This document shows positions 23,163 to 32,117 of a stretch of 37,348 bases of DNA, piece by piece. Source of the DNA: Motiliproteus sp963974645 (GTDB lineage Bacteria; Pseudomonadota; Gammaproteobacteria; Pseudomonadales; Balneatricaceae); contig CAXBEA010000028.1 in NCBI GenBank assembly GCA_963974645.1, forward strand, positions 1 through 37,348, read 5' to 3'. A program made the translations under genes and the position numbers. Under the pieces are notes generated by a model. It ran no database searches, was not told the origin of the DNA, and saw nothing but the letters and a program-made list of their open reading frames with translations. Each line of letters opens with the position of its first letter. Positions within the stretch are counted from its first letter, which is position 1.

Positions 23163-23714
23163 ATGTTTAAGTCTGTTTTAAAGTCAGTTATTTATCTGGG
23201 TATATTGCTTTGGAATGCAAAGCTTCATGCGCAACGCTGGATTATGTTTATTACCAGTGTTTGCGTCACGCTGCTAGTTTTTATACAGGTAATAATGCGG
23301 TATTTTTTTGATGTTCCTCTCTATGGCATCGAAGAGATCGCTATCTATCTCGCGGTATGGTCATATTTTATCGGAGCATCGTACGGTGCCAAGCAACAAG
23401 AGCACATATCTGCCAGCCTTATTGATGTTTTGTTGCCTGAAGGACGGGGGCAGGACTTTGTTGCGATGGTGGTCGATTTAATTACTGCGATAGTCTCCGC
23501 CTGGATGGTTGTTTGGAGCTGGCATTACCTGTCTTGGACGTTTAAGCGTGGAACGGTTTCTGTAGACCTTGGTATCCATATGGGATGGGTCCATAGCGCA
23601 ATATTTATAGGCCTTAGTTTAATGACTCTGTATTTCTCGATCGATTTTGTAAATAGGTTGATCCATTTTATTAAAATGGGAAAGACAGGTGGTAGTAAGG
23701 GAGGGGCGGTATGA
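23163..23714 (+). CDS. TRAP transporter small membrane subunit (DctQ family)
   Basis: A 183-residue protein with four hydrophobic helices (about 28-48, 65-82, 101-125, 141-160), the DctQ layout. FIQVIMRYFFDVPLYGIEEI near residue 42 and YGAKQQEHISASL near 78 are family motifs. I place the start at 23163 because GGAGG lies seven bases upstream; the frame is open 13 codons further without such a site. Its stop overlaps the dctM start by four bases (ATGA), indicating translational coupling. Confidence 0.88.
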   Translation: MFKSVLKSVIYLGILLWNAKLHAQRWIMFITSVCVTLLVFIQVIMRYFFDVPLYGIEEIAIYLAVWSYFIGASYGAKQQEHISASLIDVLLPEGRGQDFVAMVVDLITAIVSAWMVVWSWHYLSWTFKRGTVSVDLGIHMGWVHSAIFIGLSLMTLYFSIDFVNRLIHFIKMGKTGGSKGGAV

Positions 23715-25018
23715 GCATTGAAATAATACTGGATGGTTTGTTACTGGTTACGCTTTTGATTTTTGGTGTCCCGGTCCCAATCTGTTTTGCGGCTGCAGCT
23801 CTACTGCTAATTTTGTTAGGAGATTTTGGTACCCCAATTTTTTTGATCTCGGCGGGTTATTCAAAGCTATCTTCGATTGTCTTGCTGGCCATTCCTCTTT
23901 ACATCCTGGCTGGGGGGTTGATGAGCCACGGCGGTATCGCGGGCCGGCTTGTCGATTTCGCAGAGAGCATTGCGGGGAGGTTCCGTGGTGGCATGGGGGT
24001 GGTCGTGATCTTATCGACCGCGGTTTTCGGGGCCATCTCGGGGATGGCCAGTTCTGCTGTTGCAGCGATCGGCGGCATCATGATTCCTCGTCTTGTAGCA
24101 CGTGGCTATGACAGGAACTATGCGGTTAGTCTGGTAGCCTGCTCGTCGGTACTGGCGCTGCTTATTCCGCCCAGTGCCAGCATGATTATTTTTGGCTGGG
24201 TCACCAATACTTCCATTACCGCGCTGTTTCTGGCCCCTGTCGTGCCGGGTCTGATACTGATCTCACTGTTCATGTTCTGGAACAGGGTCATGACCCGTAA
24301 CATGCCGATTGAAATTCCTGAGCCACTCGGATTTCAGGACGCAGCAAAGGTTGCCGGGGTTCAGGCAAAACGGGCCGCTTTTGGGCTGGCGATGCCGTTG
24401 ATTATTTTGGGCTGTATCTATGGTGGTATCACTACGCCTACGGAAGCTGCCGCCATCGCGGTTGTCTATGCCATCCCCGTAGGGTTCCTGATCTATCGTG
24501 ATATCAACTGGTCTTCATTCTACGACATCGTCTGGAAAGCGGCGCAGACCAGCGGCGTACTGATGGTTTTGATTTTTTTCGCATCCATGCTGGCACGTCT
24601 TTTTACCATGGAAAATGTTCCTCAAGAGATGATGGAATCTTTTTTATCGGTAACCGAAAATAAAATCTTGCTTCTTTTAATGATCAACTTATTTTTAGTG
24701 GTCATCGGTATGTTTATGGATGACGTCAGCGGAATATTGCTAGTGTCGCCGATGTTGCTACCTATTATGGTAAAGCTCGGTATTGATCCCGTGCATTTTG
24801 GTGCGATTGTCGCGGTTAACTTGGGGATGGGGCTGATCACACCACCGACTGCACCTATATTATATTTCGCTGCGATGGTCGGTAATGTAAAACTGGTAGG
24901 CATCCTAAAGCCGACTCTCGTGTTTGTACTTTTTGCTTATCTCCCTGTGGTTCTTTTGACAACATTTTTACCCGATCTGTCTATGGCTTTACCGAGACTC
25001 ATTCTTGGAATTGAATGA
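23711..25018 (+). CDS. TRAP transporter large permease subunit (DctM family)
   Basis: A 435-residue membrane protein with eleven to twelve helices, the sodium-driven permease of the TRAP system. Family landmarks are FGVPVPICFAAAALLLILLG near the N-terminus, the repeated GAISGMASSAVAAIGGIMIP near 97 and IPPSASMIIFGWVTNTSITA near 152, TPTEAAAIAVVYA near 240, and a second-half counterpart GLITPPTAPILYFAAMVG near 378. Length and motifs are complete. It overlaps dctQ by four bases. A 163-bp gap without a clear terminator separates it from the FAD oxidoreductase gene. Confidence 0.9.
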   Translation: MSIEIILDGLLLVTLLIFGVPVPICFAAAALLLILLGDFGTPIFLISAGYSKLSSIVLLAIPLYILAGGLMSHGGIAGRLVDFAESIAGRFRGGMGVVVILSTAVFGAISGMASSAVAAIGGIMIPRLVARGYDRNYAVSLVACSSVLALLIPPSASMIIFGWVTNTSITALFLAPVVPGLILISLFMFWNRVMTRNMPIEIPEPLGFQDAAKVAGVQAKRAAFGLAMPLIILGCIYGGITTPTEAAAIAVVYAIPVGFLIYRDINWSSFYDIVWKAAQTSGVLMVLIFFASMLARLFTMENVPQEMMESFLSVTENKILLLLMINLFLVVIGMFMDDVSGILLVSPMLLPIMVKLGIDPVHFGAIVAVNLGMGLITPPTAPILYFAAMVGNVKLVGILKPTLVFVLFAYLPVVLLTTFLPDLSMALPRLILGIE

Positions 25019-25181
25019 CATTTGGTTTGTGTAAAGTAATAATATGAATATTAAACTAAGAACTAATAGTTGGTGTAGGATTTATTAAAAACAACCTGGT
25101 GTGTTTGCTGTTAATTATTTTCCAGTCATAGGGTGGTTGTATCTTTTATCAAACTAGTTAATGTCAATCGGAGCTTGAATA

Positions 25182-26447
25182 ATGAATCGCAATATTTCTG
25201 AAACGGAGCACGCCTCTCACGATGTCGTGATTATAGGGGCCGGATTTGTCGGGGTTGCTACTGCGCTCTGGTTGCAGAAGCAAGGGCATAAAGTCACCCT
25301 GATCGATCCGGACCCTTTTGCTGAGGGTGCCTACTATGGTAATGCATGTACCATCGCGACCTACGCCAACATCCCGGTTGCAACGCCTGCGGTAATGAAG
25401 CAGATCCCTAGTCTGCTCTTCAACCCGCAGAGCCCGTTATCGGTACGCTGGTCGTATCTCCCCCAGCTGCTTCCCTGGTTGTTCCGTTTTCTACTAGCGA
25501 GTACTCCTAAAAAAGTGGAGGATATTGCTCGGGAATTGGGAGTTCTGTTATCCCAGGTTAACAGCGCTTTCGAACCTCTTTTCAAGGAGTCTAATGCGCA
25601 TGATCTGTTAGATATCAACGGCACCATGTACCTCTACAGTACCCAGGAAAGCTTCGCTAACGCACGGACGGATATTGAATTGAGACGCCGAAACGGAATT
25701 CCAGTTCAGGAGCTAAGTCACGGTGATATTTCGGATTTGGAGCCCAATCTAAATTCCATTTACCACCGCGGACTACTATTTAATGACGGCTATCACGTTC
25801 GAAACCCGCTCAAGTTATTGAAGAATATGGCTGATTCTGTGATCGCCCGGGGTGGAATAATTGTTAAGAGCAAGGCTTTATCCATCAAGCGGGTGAGTCC
25901 TGACGAATTAAGTATCGCTACCGACAACGGCAACTTTAGCGGCAGCAAGGTCGTTGTGGCGGCAGGTGCCTGGTCCCGCCAATTTGCAACACAAATTGGC
26001 GATAAAGTCCCTTTGGATACCGAGCAGGGCTATCACGTCATGTACACCGGTGCCCAGGATTTGCTGAGTCGGCCGGTTGGCTGGGCGGATGTCGGTTTTT
26101 ATATGACTCCCATGGACTCGGCCTTGCGGGCTGCCGGGACAGTGGAGCTGGGCGGACTTAACAACCCATCCAACCCCAAAAGAATCAAGCTGATCGCCGA
26201 CACGGTGAAAAAACTGTTACCCCAGTTGGATGATTACGATGCCGAGTGGACAGGCTTTCGACCTTCGATGCCGGATTCAATGCCCGTGATCGGCCCTTCA
26301 GCGAAAGATAAGGGTGTTTTTTATGCATTCGGTCATGGTCATATCGGTATGACCTTGTCGGGCATTACCGGAAAAATCATCGCGGATCTCATCAGTCGGA
26401 AGGTCCCGGACGTTGAGATACATCCTTTTCGTGTCGATCGGTTTTGA
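25182..26447 (+). CDS. FAD-dependent amino-acid oxidoreductase (DadA/glycine oxidase-like)
   Basis: A 421-residue DAO-superfamily flavoprotein. The dinucleotide-binding motif GAGFVG is at 19-24 with the ribose-binding aspartate at 42. The interior FNDGYHVRNPLKLLKNMADS near 205, VVVAAGAWS near 261 and C-terminal FRPSMPDSMPVIGPS and GHGHIGMTLSGITGKIIAD are typical of DadA-type D-amino acid dehydrogenases. It oxidises an amine to an imine, hydrolysed to keto acid plus ammonia. No signal peptide; cytoplasmic, probably membrane-associated. CGGAGC precedes the ATG. With the TRAP system upstream, the imported substrate is probably a D-amino acid, a secondary amine or glycine. A substrate giving glyoxylate would feed the beta-hydroxyaspartate genes 6 kb away, but this is inference. 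Confidence 0.82.
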   Translation: MNRNISETEHASHDVVIIGAGFVGVATALWLQKQGHKVTLIDPDPFAEGAYYGNACTIATYANIPVATPAVMKQIPSLLFNPQSPLSVRWSYLPQLLPWLFRFLLASTPKKVEDIARELGVLLSQVNSAFEPLFKESNAHDLLDINGTMYLYSTQESFANARTDIELRRRNGIPVQELSHGDISDLEPNLNSIYHRGLLFNDGYHVRNPLKLLKNMADSVIARGGIIVKSKALSIKRVSPDELSIATDNGNFSGSKVVVAAGAWSRQFATQIGDKVPLDTEQGYHVMYTGAQDLLSRPVGWADVGFYMTPMDSALRAAGTVELGGLNNPSNPKRIKLIADTVKKLLPQLDDYDAEWTGFRPSMPDSMPVIGPSAKDKGVFYAFGHGHIGMTLSGITGKIIADLISRKVPDVEIHPFRVDRF

Positions 26448-26814
26448 TGAGCTCCAGTGATGGGGTAATAGAGCGTATGGTCGTGCATTGCTGTTGTAAC
26501 GCTTGGCCGCTCTGATTCGCCTATCCGCTGACTGCTGTTAGGCAGAACTTGGGTGAACCGTTACGCACATCGTCCGTTTTAACTTTTTGTTTCGAGGTCC
26601 TAGACTCGCGGGCCTTGGTGACGCTTAGAGGGCCTAGCCGGAGAGTCGTTGTGTTTGTAATGATGTATTGCTGGTGTCATATTGCTTTAAATCACGAGTC
26701 GAAAGTCAAGTAGGTTCGTGAACGGGTCGCTAAGGGACTTGTTAGCAGGTTCCCTAACAGAGGTAATTTCCAGTTGTTTGGCGAGATTACAGAAATAAGC
26801 AGGAGAGGATCCGT
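26448..26814. other. 367 bp intergenic region before the two-component operon
   Basis: No gene supported. Several short GC-rich inverted repeats occur (for example CGAG/CTCG near 26595 and GGGCC/GGCCT near 26615-26635), but none has a T-run, so a terminator for the preceding gene cannot be assigned. The promoter of the regulator gene must lie here. Confidence 0.35.
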
Positions 26815-27540
26815 ATGCCGGGTAATTCTATGATACTCGTGGTGGACGACGAGCCGACGTCTCGCCATATCCTGGCGGGGTATTTTGAAAGTGAAGGTTA
26901 CCTGGTCCGAGAGGCGCAAACTGCCGAGCAGGCCGAAGCTATTCTTGAAGAAGAAACGATTGATCTGATTTTGCTGGATATTCGAATGCCTGGTAAGGAT
27001 GGGCTAACGCTTACTCGTGAGTTGAGGGTCAATTCGGACATAGGCATTATTCTGGTTACGATGCGCCAGGATGATGTCGATCGAATTGTCGGGCTTGAGT
27101 GCGGAGCGGATGATTATGTCACTAAACCTTTCAACCCCAGAGAGGTTCTCGCTAGAGCCAAGAATCTTATTCAACGGGTACAGCAGCTACGGCAGTTGAG
27201 GCTTGCCGTGACTTCCGGGGACTCCTACAGGACGTTCAATGGCTGGACCCTCGATGTCAATCTCCGGCGGCTGATTTATCTGGATGATGAAAAAGTGCAG
27301 CTGACCGACGGCGAGTGCCAGCTGCTGATGGCTTTAATCAGTCATGCAGGCGTGGCCATGACCAGAGATGATCTTATGGACAAAATCCGAAATCGGGAAT
27401 GGTTGCCGAATGATAGGACTATCGATGTATTAATCGGTAGGCTGCGGCGCAAACTCAGAGATGATTCGGCTGATCCCAATATCATCATTACTGTGCACGG
27501 TACCGGCTATCTTTTTAATCCTAAAGTGATTAAACATTAG
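26815..27540 (+). CDS. OmpR/TorR-type response regulator
   Basis: A 241-residue regulator. The receiver domain spans about 5-120, with acidic pocket D11/D12, phosphoacceptor D55 (LLDIRMPG), T82 and K104 (YVTKPF). A winged-helix DNA-binding domain spans about 140-235 (LTDGECQLLMALISHAGVAM, RTIDVLIGRLRRKL, VHGTGYLF). AGGAGAGG precedes ATG at 26815. It is followed after 2 bp by the binding protein and then by the hybrid kinase, so the three are one transcription unit and the kinase is its likely partner. Confidence 0.92.
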   Translation: MPGNSMILVVDDEPTSRHILAGYFESEGYLVREAQTAEQAEAILEEETIDLILLDIRMPGKDGLTLTRELRVNSDIGIILVTMRQDDVDRIVGLECGADDYVTKPFNPREVLARAKNLIQRVQQLRQLRLAVTSGDSYRTFNGWTLDVNLRRLIYLDDEKVQLTDGECQLLMALISHAGVAMTRDDLMDKIRNREWLPNDRTIDVLIGRLRRKLRDDSADPNIIITVHGTGYLFNPKVIKH

Positions 27541-27542
27541 CC

Positions 27543-28376
27543 ATGAAATGGCCTTGGTATCCGGTCATTTCTCTTTTTTGTATCGTCCTGCTGTGGCCTG
27601 CATCTTCGCTATCGGCAAACGCTGAAGAAGCGCCAGTTGAGGGTTCGAAGCAGATTGTGCTCTGTGGTCATCCTGATTATCCCCCCGTTTCCTGGGCTGA
27701 GGAGGACCGCATTGTCGGGCTTGCTCCTGAAGTGGTGAAACGGATTTTCAACCGACTCGGTTACGAAACCCAAGCCAAGGTGGTTGGGAATTGGAAGCGC
27801 TGCTTGCGCGAGGTGGAGCTAGGACGTGTGGATGTCGCTGTGGCTTACCGCACCTTAGAGCGTGAGAAGTTTTTTGATTTCAGCCGGGAATCGGTTATCG
27901 ATGATCCAATGGCCATCTTTGTTAACCGTAACCGCCCGTTCCCGTTCGAGCGCAGGGAAGATTTACTTGGGAAAACTGCGGGTCTGATGCTCGGTGATAG
28001 TGTCGGTGATGCGTTTGATCAATTTTTGCTGGAAAATCTGACCATTGAACGGGTATCCGAAGGTCACCAGAATTTTGGCAAACTGGAGCGGGGACATATC
28101 GACTTTATTCCTTATGGGTTGCATACCGGGAATTTGCTTGTCAGAAGGCTTGGGCTCCAAGATATGATCGTGCCGTTGCCCAACCTGGTTACTACCAACC
28201 ATTATTATTTGGCGATCTCGCGAAAATCTGAACTCACTCAATATCTTGACCTTATCGACGTCGAGCTTAAACGGCTGCACGAAACCGGTGAGGTGACGCG
28301 CTTAACTGAACATTACATCGGTGTGTATTCCTCCAAACTGCATCAGGAAGCTACGGCGAATATGAAGGATGAATAA
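27543..28376 (+). CDS. Extracytoplasmic solute-binding protein, family 3-like, sensor accessory
   Basis: A 277-residue protein with a signal peptide at about 1-27 (VISLFCIVLLWPASSLSANA) and the periplasmic amino-acid-binding fold: GHPDYPPVSWAEEDRIVGLA near 41, VELGRVDVAVAYRTLEREKF near 90 and FGKLERGHIDFIPYGLHTGN near 178. It lacks any transporter partner and lies between response regulator and kinase with gaps of 2 and 3 bp. The arrangement suggests that it presents a ligand to the kinase's periplasmic domain, as TorT does for TorS, although TorT belongs to a different binding-protein class. The ligand is unknown. Confidence 0.85.
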   Translation: MKWPWYPVISLFCIVLLWPASSLSANAEEAPVEGSKQIVLCGHPDYPPVSWAEEDRIVGLAPEVVKRIFNRLGYETQAKVVGNWKRCLREVELGRVDVAVAYRTLEREKFFDFSRESVIDDPMAIFVNRNRPFPFERREDLLGKTAGLMLGDSVGDAFDQFLLENLTIERVSEGHQNFGKLERGHIDFIPYGLHTGNLLVRRLGLQDMIVPLPNLVTTNHYYLAISRKSELTQYLDLIDVELKRLHETGEVTRLTEHYIGVYSSKLHQEATANMKDE

Positions 28377-28379
28377 GGC

Positions 28380-30734
28380 ATGTTCAAGACCCAAACCCGC
28401 TGGCTCACAATGCTGTTCAACTATAAACGTGGCCACCCTTTAGGGTATCGAATTCTACTTTGGATACTTGCCTGTAGTCTTGTTTTCACCCTTTTTTCCA
28501 CCGGCATTCAGCTTTATTTTGACTACCGAAAGGATATGACTCAGATCGAGAGTCGGTTTGAATTAATCCGCACAGGTTATCTGGAGAGTTTGGCCAAGAG
28601 TCTTTGGGATCTGGATCGAGCGCAGGTGCGTGTACAGCTGGAAGGGATGTTGAACTTTCCTGATATTCAGTTTCTGCGTCTGGAATCAACGGTATGGAGC
28701 GAGCCTATGGTGTTGGGGTCTGTTCCTGACAATACTGGCCTTATGCAGAGCTCCCCCCGTTTCGAACTGGTTCATAAAACGCCGCTAAAAGGCGAACTGC
28801 ACCTTGGCACCCTGTACGTCAATATAGACTACGGTGCTGTCTACGGGCGCTTATGGGGGACAGGGTTGGAGACCTTGATTTCCAAGACGTTGCTTATCTT
28901 TTTGATAAGCGTGGCGTTGATGGTGATCGTGCAGTTGAAGGTTACCCGCTATCTGGAGGCCATGGCTCTATATACCCGGCAGATTGGTCGAGCGGAGGTG
29001 AGCGGCCCACTGGAACTGCAGCATAAAACCAGGAGGGGGCAACCGGATGAATTGGATCAGGTTGTTGATGCCATTAATGAGATGCGTGGGGCTATTCTTC
29101 AAGACATTAATCGCAGAGAGCAGGTCCAGGAGAAACTACTCTACAGTCGCGATCAGCTTCAGGAGATCGTCAAGCGCAGGACCGAAAGCTTACAGGCTGC
29201 CAAAGAAGCAGCGGAGACTGCCGACAAAGCTAAATCTCAGTTTCTTGCTACGATGAGTCATGAGATCCGGACGCCTCTCAATGGCGTCATGGGGATGGTT
29301 CAGCTGCTGTTGAATTCAGAACTGGGGGATAGGAATCGACAATATATCGAAGGCATTTACCAGTCCAGTAGCATGCTGCTGGAGACGCTTAACAACGCCT
29401 TGGATTACGCAAAACTTGTGGAGGGTGTTCATATCCCCGAAAGCGCTGCCTTCAGCCTGAAACAGTTAACCAACTATATTATCTTATTATTTTCCCCAAC
29501 GGCGACTGAACAACACCTTCAGCTGAGTGTGAGAATTGATCCCGGCATTCAGGACTCTTGTTACGGAAGTGTTGGTGCTCTGCGCCAAGTGCTGTCAAAT
29601 CTGCTGGCTAACGCCCTGAAGTTCACTCAGCAAGGGCAGGTTGAACTCGGAATAGCTCTGGCCGGGCAAAGTGAGGGAGAACAGCGACTTCGCTTCACGA
29701 TCAAGGATACCGGGATCGGTATTCCAGAGGCGCTCCAGTCCCATATATTTGAGCGTTTTACCCAAGCCGACGAGACAATTACTCGCAGGTTCGGGGGGAC
29801 CGGGCTGGGGTTGGCCATCTGTAAAAAAATGGTGGAATCCCTAGATGGCGTCATCGGTGTCAAGAGCGAGGAGGGTAAAGGCAGCACGTTCTGGTTTGAA
29901 CTGTCGCTCGATCTCCTCGATAACCTACCCGCGAAGGGCGAGGCAGAAGCCGGTCAAGATTATCTGCTTGGGGCCGCAGTGCCGTTGCGGGTTCTTCTGG
30001 TGGAGGATATGAAGATTAATCGGCAGGTAGCCGAAGCATTTCTTGCCCTCGAAGGCCACCAGGTCACCAGTGCCGTCAATGGCGCAGAGGCGCTGAGGTT
30101 AACCCAAGCTCAAGCGTTCGATCTGATTCTCATGGATGTACATCTTCCCGAAATGAGTGGCGTTGATGTTTGTCGACATATTCGCCAGCAGAGCACCTCC
30201 AATCAAGGCACACCGATTATTGCCGTAACCGCGAGTGTTCAGCCAAAAGAGATCGAGCAGTATTTTCGAGCAGGTATGGATGCGGTTGTTTCTAAGCCGC
30301 TGGTTCGGGACAAGCTCAATCAGGCGATCAGACAGGCCACGCAAGGCTTAGAGGTGCAGATTAATCTTAAGGCTGATGAGGCTCCCTTATTGGATAGCTC
30401 CTTACTGAATCTTCATTTTGATGTACTGGGTCCTGAGAAAATGGCGCAGATAGTCGAGGAGCTGCGTCAGAGTGCTATGAGTATAGAGGCGAAAATAGAC
30501 GAGGCGATGACAGTAGCCGACTCGTTTGAGGTTGCCGAACAAGCACACAAGTTGGCAGGAGGCGCCGAGACCATGGGGGCTTGCCAGCTGGCGGCGTTAC
30601 TGAAGAATATTGAAAGTGCTGCGGCTGAACAAAGAATGAAGGAGGCCAGTCTGCTCCACGGAACTCTAAACGAGGCATTGCAACAGACCTTGGCTGCGTT
30701 AACTCAGTTTATGGAGAAAAAAAACGGCCGTTAA
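28380..30734 (+). CDS. Hybrid sensor histidine kinase with receiver and Hpt domains
   Basis: A 784-residue inner-membrane kinase. A first membrane helix at about 22-42 and a second at about 165-187 enclose a periplasmic domain of about 120 residues. Then come a HAMP linker (188-240), a coiled coil (245-285), HisKA with H294 (MSHEIRTPLNG), HATPase_c (about 395-510, with the N-box NLLANALKF, DTGIGIP and GGTGLGLAI), a receiver (about 535-650, D586 in LMDVHLP, K639) and a C-terminal Hpt domain with H723 (AHKLAGGAE). It is thus a full His-Asp-His phosphorelay to D55 of the response regulator. It starts 3 bp after the binding protein gene. The layout is that of TorS/ArcB-type sensors. Confidence 0.92.
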   Translation: MFKTQTRWLTMLFNYKRGHPLGYRILLWILACSLVFTLFSTGIQLYFDYRKDMTQIESRFELIRTGYLESLAKSLWDLDRAQVRVQLEGMLNFPDIQFLRLESTVWSEPMVLGSVPDNTGLMQSSPRFELVHKTPLKGELHLGTLYVNIDYGAVYGRLWGTGLETLISKTLLIFLISVALMVIVQLKVTRYLEAMALYTRQIGRAEVSGPLELQHKTRRGQPDELDQVVDAINEMRGAILQDINRREQVQEKLLYSRDQLQEIVKRRTESLQAAKEAAETADKAKSQFLATMSHEIRTPLNGVMGMVQLLLNSELGDRNRQYIEGIYQSSSMLLETLNNALDYAKLVEGVHIPESAAFSLKQLTNYIILLFSPTATEQHLQLSVRIDPGIQDSCYGSVGALRQVLSNLLANALKFTQQGQVELGIALAGQSEGEQRLRFTIKDTGIGIPEALQSHIFERFTQADETITRRFGGTGLGLAICKKMVESLDGVIGVKSEEGKGSTFWFELSLDLLDNLPAKGEAEAGQDYLLGAAVPLRVLLVEDMKINRQVAEAFLALEGHQVTSAVNGAEALRLTQAQAFDLILMDVHLPEMSGVDVCRHIRQQSTSNQGTPIIAVTASVQPKEIEQYFRAGMDAVVSKPLVRDKLNQAIRQATQGLEVQINLKADEAPLLDSSLLNLHFDVLGPEKMAQIVEELRQSAMSIEAKIDEAMTVADSFEVAEQAHKLAGGAETMGACQLAALLKNIESAAAEQRMKEASLLHGTLNEALQQTLAALTQFMEKKNGR

Positions 30735-30878
30735 GAGGGTAGGGCTAAATAGAAATAAATCCACCACAGGGTCCCTCTTTGCCGGTTATGGGTGACACTT
30801 GCACCTCTCCCTTGGTCCCGTGTAGATGCTATTTTTTTGCGCAAAGGGTTTCCTGACGTCTGTTTTTGACCGTGATGA

Positions 30879-31226
30879 TCAGCGTATCGCGGTAACTGTA
30901 ATTTCAATTAACACATCACCCTCAAGTGCGACTCCTAAGCAGGCTCGCTGCGGCCAGTGCTCGGGATTATCGCCAATCCATAGGTTCCATACATGATCCA
31001 TTTTTGATTTATCGGCGATATTAGCAATGTATACCTGAGCAGAAATTATTCTGGACTTATCTGAACCTAGCTCGTTTAAGTTTTTATCGATAGTTTCAAG
31101 TGCTAATCGCGTCTGTTCTTCAATTGGTAGCGATATATCCGAGGAGGTGGCAACCGTCCAGACTAGATCTTTGAATGCAGATGATTTGTTTCTGCCTATG
31201 TAAATCCCGCGTCGTCTTGCGATCAT
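30879..31226 (-). CDS. RidA-family (YjgF/YoaB-like) imine deaminase
   Basis: A 115-residue protein of normal Rid length. It keeps the active-site arginine R94 (PQRACLGVAL) and glutamate E108 (VLIEITVTA). RidA proteins hydrolyse reactive imines and enamines made by PLP dehydratases and amino-acid oxidases. AAGGGC lies about a dozen bases before the ATG at 31226. It is transcribed away from the bhc genes. BhcB releases iminosuccinate and the FAD oxidoreductase releases an imino acid, so a protective or accelerating role for either step fits, by inference. It is a different sequence from the decayed copy at 21492-21835. Confidence 0.85.
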   Translation of the reverse strand: MIARRRGIYIGRNKSSAFKDLVWTVATSSDISLPIEEQTRLALETIDKNLNELGSDKSRIISAQVYIANIADKSKMDHVWNLWIGDNPEHWPQRACLGVALEGDVLIEITVTAIR

Positions 31227-31562
31227 AAAACATTGCCCTTGAGCTATTGAAGTTTTTCTGGCCTGTCGTCTCTACTTGTTAGACGACCCTGATCAGCACT
31301 GCGTTATATTGATTCCAACTATGCCGTTATCCCTGACACCTATGCTCCGTTCCTGAAGCAACTACAGTCAGGTTACCGGATTCTTACGGTTCGTGACGGG
31401 TGGCATCATTTTCGAACATGTCCGTGCGCCCCGCCAATTGTAGGGCACGCACGTAGCGTCTGCCCCGACTTCAAGCGTTCAATCACTCCCTAAAAGGTAA
31501 AAAAGGCTCTAGTGTTTTATCCGGTTTTTACAATTTTAAAAAGGGAGTACGAAATAAAATCT
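31227..31562. other. 336 bp divergent region between ridA and the bhc locus
   Basis: It must contain the promoters of both units. A single frame of about 66 codons from 31290 (YIDSNYAVIPDTYAPFLKQL) has no start and no recognised family, and may be a relic. No IclR-type regulator gene (as BhcR in Paracoccus) is present. A lone GGTAAA at 31495-31500 has a poorly matching partner arm and is not counted as an operator. Confidence 0.35.
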
Positions 31563-32052
31563 ATGGCACTGGCGGACGTTTGTATGTGGCGCACTTATTC
31601 ATCCGCTCAACCAAGTATTTGCTGTAAATGAGAGCTTCTCCTTACCAAGCCCGCTATTGGAAATACTACACATGCCTAGACTCGCACATCATCGAGCAGC
31701 GGATTTTGTTAAAGCCTTCGCGCCCGTCTTAGAAGACTGCAAACGGGTCTTTGGTACAGAGACGGGCCAGGTCATCATGTTCCCATCGACCGGAACTGGT
31801 GTACGGAGCGATATCGGCGCCGTTCGCCAGGCGATGGATTCGGCCGACCATCCTGCGCTGCTGTTTGTCGACTGTGTTAGCACGTTGGCATCGATGCCGT
31901 TTGAGATGGATGGTTGGGGTGTTGATATTGCGGTGTCTGGCTCGCAAAAAGGTTTCATGCTGACTACCGGCCTGGCAATCCTCGGCGTCAGTCAGAAAAC
32001 CTTGGCCGCGCAGGAGTACTACCGCAATACCGTCCGCAGCGATGTTAAGTAA
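31563..32052 (+). pseudogene. bhcA: Broken L-aspartate:glyoxylate aminotransferase (bhcA) relic
   Basis: A class V aminotransferase reduced to about a third of its normal length of roughly 400 residues. HMPRLAHHRAADF corresponds to the family DMPTIDHRxPDF. VIMFPSTGTG should lead into a stretch of some 70 residues, but here jumps directly to VRSDIGAVRQAMDSADHPAL. FVDCVSTLASMPFEMDGWGV and SGSQKGF keep the PLP-lysine motif, and then the sequence jumps again to the extreme C-terminus (AAQEYYR). Both deletions preserve the frame. The N-terminal part is in another frame from the likely original ATG near 31563. An intact protein would transfer the amino group of aspartate to glyoxylate, giving glycine and oxaloacetate, in the beta-hydroxyaspartate cycle. 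This version lacks much of the fold and cannot work. Confidence 0.75.
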
Positions 32053-32066
32053 TTTTTCAAATCATT

Positions 32067-32097
32067 ATCGATCACCGGTCTGATGCCAGTGATCGAT
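32067..32097 (+). promoter_or_regulatory. Inverted repeat between bhcA relic and bhcB
   Basis: ATCGATCAC and GTGATCGAT are perfect 9-bp arms with a 13-nt loop. There is no T-run. It lies 20 bp before the bhcB start and just upstream of its GAGG, so it may be an operator or an mRNA processing/protection hairpin. Confidence 0.45.
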
Positions 32098-32117
32098 CGC
32101 TTAATGCGAGGTACAGC

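Noticed and set aside
26815..30734. TorTRS trimethylamine-oxide system
   Set aside because: The domain layout is similar, but the binding protein is family 3-like, not TorT-like, and no torCAD genes are present.
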